From assembly GCA_016290695.1 (NCBI GenBank), contig JAEEUX010000146.1, positions 1 through 6,702 of the forward strand: a stretch of 6,702 nt of DNA, given 5' to 3'. How positions within the stretch are numbered: position 1 is the first letter of the stretch; each line of letters opens with the position of its first letter. The notes under the pieces were generated by a model. It did not search any database, was not told the origin of the DNA, and saw only the letters and a list, made by a program, of their open reading frames with translations. Shown here in pieces: positions 5,440 through 6,702 of this stretch. This DNA comes from Oscillospiraceae bacterium (lineage in GTDB: Bacteria > Bacillota > Clostridia > Oscillospirales > Oscillospiraceae). The position numbers and the translations under genes were made by a program.

Positions 5440-5619
5440 ATGCCGAAAAAAGGGAACAGAGGCATAACATGGCAGAAACGGGCACCAAAAAACCGAATAC
5501 TGTTTCTTCAGCAATACCTCCTCGACAACACTGTTAGCACGGAGGATCTTATTCGCATCTGCGAAGAGAACAGCTTCAAGGTCAACCGTCGCACCATCAA
5601 GGACTGCTTATTTTCATAA
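5440..5619 (+). pseudogene. Truncated WYL-type transcriptional regulator (N-terminal winged-HTH fragment)
   Basis: ATG 5440 follows AAAGGAG (5425-5431) by 8 bases. The 59 residues begin MPKKGNRGITWQKRAPKNRI and continue into a helix-turn-helix (about residues 18-55: RILFLQQYLLDNTVSTEDLI, then SFKVNRRTIKDCL). This resembles the N-terminal domain of YafY/WYL-type regulators, which are normally around 300 residues. The frame stops at TAA 5617 just where the recognition helix should lead into the rest of the protein, and a different module begins at once. It is most likely a gene cut by the rearrangement that brought in the toxin piece. A short free-standing DNA-binding protein cannot be excluded. 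Confidence 0.6.
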
Positions 5620-5635
5620 TAATTGCTATGCCTGC

Positions 5636-5664
5636 TTGACATATACACGGAGCGCGTATATAAT
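5636..5664 (+). promoter_or_regulatory. Perfect promoter and operator of the HigB-type toxin remnant
   Basis: TTGACA (5636-5641), a 17-bp spacer and TATAAT (5659-5664) match consensus at all twelve positions. The spacer contains TATACACG-GAG-CGCGTATA (5642-5660), a dyad with one mismatch that suits a HigA-type antitoxin repressor binding between the -35 and -10 boxes. Transcription should start about 7 bases after the -10, at the toxin ATG 5671, so the mRNA would be nearly leaderless. Confidence 0.85.
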
Positions 5665-5670
5665 CATAAT

Positions 5671-5919
5671 ATGATAAAGAGCTTCGCTGATGGGGAGACA
5701 CAAAAGATTTTTAATCAGGTCTTTTCAAGAAAACTCCAACAATCCATTCAACGAGTCGCGTTACGAAAACTGATTATGATTGACAATGCCGAAAGTTTGG
5801 AGGACCTACGCATCCCTCCGGCAAATCATCTTGAAGCGCTTCAGGGTGACAGGACGGGACAATACAGCATTCGAATCAACGATCAGTACCGCATCTGTTT
5901 TAAGATAGACGGAAACGAC
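5671..5919 (+). pseudogene. C-terminally truncated HigB-like (RelE/ParE superfamily) toxin
   Basis: From ATG 5671 the product reads MIKSFADGETQKIFNQ...RKLQQSIQRVALRKL...LEDLRIPPANHLEALQGDR...YSIRINDQYRICFKIDGND. This follows the HigB-like family (PF05015), mRNA interferases of about 92 residues, up to about residue 83. Homologues then end in a short segment like AYDVEIVDYH, whose His is catalytic in related HigB. Here it is replaced by unrelated VLEAGLGPPRG and the frame runs on without stop into the acetyltransferase. No antitoxin gene follows. Loss of the catalytic tail would explain survival without antitoxin. The start is fixed by family alignment and the promoter; an upstream in-frame ATG at 5623 lies before the promoter and is not used. 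Confidence 0.85.
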
Positions 5920-5939
5920 GTTCTTGAGGCTGGCCTGGG

Positions 5940-6016
5940 CCCCCCAAGGGGAATCCAGGAGACGTTTTTCGCAGCCGTCTTCTTAAAAACGTTAGTTTTC
6001 AGAGGTCCCCCCAAGG
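5940..6016. repeat. Repeats in the toxin-acetyltransferase junction
   Basis: CCCCCCAAGG occurs at 5940-5949 and 6007-6016. Between them ACGTTTTT (5962-5969) and AAAAACGT (5985-5992) form a perfect 8-bp inverted repeat with a 15-base loop. The segment from 5920 to 6057 shows no recognisable coding content although one frame stays open, and probably marks where two unrelated pieces were joined. Confidence 0.4.
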
Positions 6017-6072
6017 CATTTCGCGCTCAATATGCCCCTGAGGTATGTCAGGATCACAAGGAGGAAAAGAAG

Positions 6073-6582
6073 ATGTATGTATACCTGGAGACGGAAAGAT
6101 TGCTGGTCCGGCCATATACGATCAAGGATATTGACGAACTGTACAGGATCATGTCGGATGCCAGAGTGCATACGTATACCAAAGACAGGGATAACCCCTG
6201 GAGCAGGGAGCGAACGACAGAATACATACAATTTATGATAAACAAGGATTTCAGAACGCTGGACTGTTTTCATGGGGCAGTCATCGAGAAAGCAGCCAAG
6301 CGCTTGATCGGCTTATGCGGATTAAATCCTTATAAAGAAAAGGAACCGGAAATCGAGTTCAAGCTCGGCGTGTCCTATTGGAACAAGGGATATGCCACCG
6401 AGCTTGGAAAGGCTGTCATTCGGTCTGCCTTTGACACAACAAACGTCAAAGGCATTTACGGAATGGCCCGGCAGGAAAATGCGGCGTCGAGAAAAGTATT
6501 GGAGAAAATCGGAATGGACTATTTGGGAAATCAGGTGTTCAGAAATCACGAGGACGCTTTCTACTATATTGGGAACCTCTAA
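6073..6582 (+). CDS. GNAT-family N-acetyltransferase (RimJ/RimL-like)
   Basis: ATG 6073 follows AAGGAGG (6058-6064) by 8 bases and gives 169 residues, the usual length for this family. It opens with the typical LETERLLVRPYTIKDIDELY (5-24). It carries the acetyl-CoA binding motif A around KLGVSYWNKGYATELGKAVI (97-116) and motif B ENAASRKVLEKIGM (135-148). The enzyme should transfer acetyl from acetyl-CoA to an amine; RimJ/RimL-like members modify protein N-termini or small molecules, and the substrate here cannot be told. The same frame is open upstream to the toxin ATG at 5671, so a fused 303-residue product is possible in principle, but the strong ribosome binding site argues for a separate protein. 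No own promoter is obvious, so the toxin promoter may drive it. Confidence 0.9.
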   Translation: MYVYLETERLLVRPYTIKDIDELYRIMSDARVHTYTKDRDNPWSRERTTEYIQFMINKDFRTLDCFHGAVIEKAAKRLIGLCGLNPYKEKEPEIEFKLGVSYWNKGYATELGKAVIRSAFDTTNVKGIYGMARQENAASRKVLEKIGMDYLGNQVFRNHEDAFYYIGNL

Positions 6583-6631
6583 AAACTCCGGCAACAAAAA
6601 AACAATGCGCTTCGGGCGGATATGCACCCGG

Positions 6632-6685
6632 CCTTCCCCTGAGGGAAGGTGCCCCAGTGCGCACACTGGGGCGGATGAGGGGCTT
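6632..6685. repeat. REP-like double-hairpin intergenic repeat
   Basis: Two adjacent perfect hairpins: CCTTCCC-CTGA-GGGAAGG (6632-6649) and CCCCAGTG-CGCA-CACTGGGG (6652-6671), followed by CGGATGAGGGG. This layout resembles repeats I know from intergenic regions of many Clostridia (CCTTCCCC...GGGGAAGG, variable hairpin, GGATGAGGG). No T-run follows, so it is not a standard terminator, although it may protect or punctuate the 3' end of the acetyltransferase transcript. Confidence 0.65.
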
Positions 6686-6702
6686 GCACCGACTCTGCAG
6701 TT

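Noticed and set aside
5623..6582. Single 319-residue gene starting at ATG 5623
   Set aside because: The first ATG lies upstream of a perfect promoter. HigB similarity starts at 5671 and the acetyltransferase has its own ribosome binding site.

Overview
The window looks like chromosomal accessory DNA from a Clostridia-type Firmicute, possibly a gut Oscillospiraceae/Eubacteriales relative. The support is strong AGGAGG-type ribosome binding sites, near-consensus sigma-A promoters, an unusual LexA-like regulator and a REP-like double hairpin at the right edge. This placement is inference from style, not a database match.

Left part (1-2129, + strand): the window opens in the 3' end of an unrecognised gene. 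A 46-bp imperfect palindrome follows, which may be a terminator. Next comes a strong promoter driving a LexA-like autoproteolytic repressor (344-964). Downstream is a TTG-start zinc-ribbon protein (1030-1527). It is followed in the -1 frame, without a start codon of its own, by a complete double-stranded-RNA-binding domain (dsRBD, ends 1739). A 58-residue acidic small protein (1743-1919) and an apparently frameshifted ORF (1904-2129) follow. These genes are packed like an operon, but two reading frames are interrupted.

Middle (2098-3867): an AAA_14/DUF4143 ATPase lies on the minus strand (2098-3321) and converges on the left cluster. Its promoter is flanked by AATCGGAAAA direct repeats. A divergent intergenic region of about 545 bp holds a promoter, a leader of roughly 290 nt with short ORFs, and a sequence that can mask the ribosome binding site of the next gene.

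Centre right (3868-5268): a 466-residue RNase III-like protein with an acidic N-terminal extension, an RNase III catalytic core with one altered metal ligand, and two dsRBDs. Its second dsRBD and the linker before it resemble the dsRBD fragment at 1443-1739, so the two loci look related. The most interesting reading of the window is a LexA-like-regulated cluster of dsRNA-binding proteins next to a non-housekeeping RNase III. That functional link is a hypothesis.

Right end (5226-6702): a scrapyard of truncated pieces. It contains a start-less ORF tail, a winged-HTH fragment of a WYL-type regulator cut at 59 residues, and a HigB-type toxin. The toxin has a perfect promoter and apparently leaderless start, but its C-terminus and its antitoxin are missing. 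Its reading frame runs on into an intact GNAT acetyltransferase (6073-6582). A REP-like repeat closes the window.
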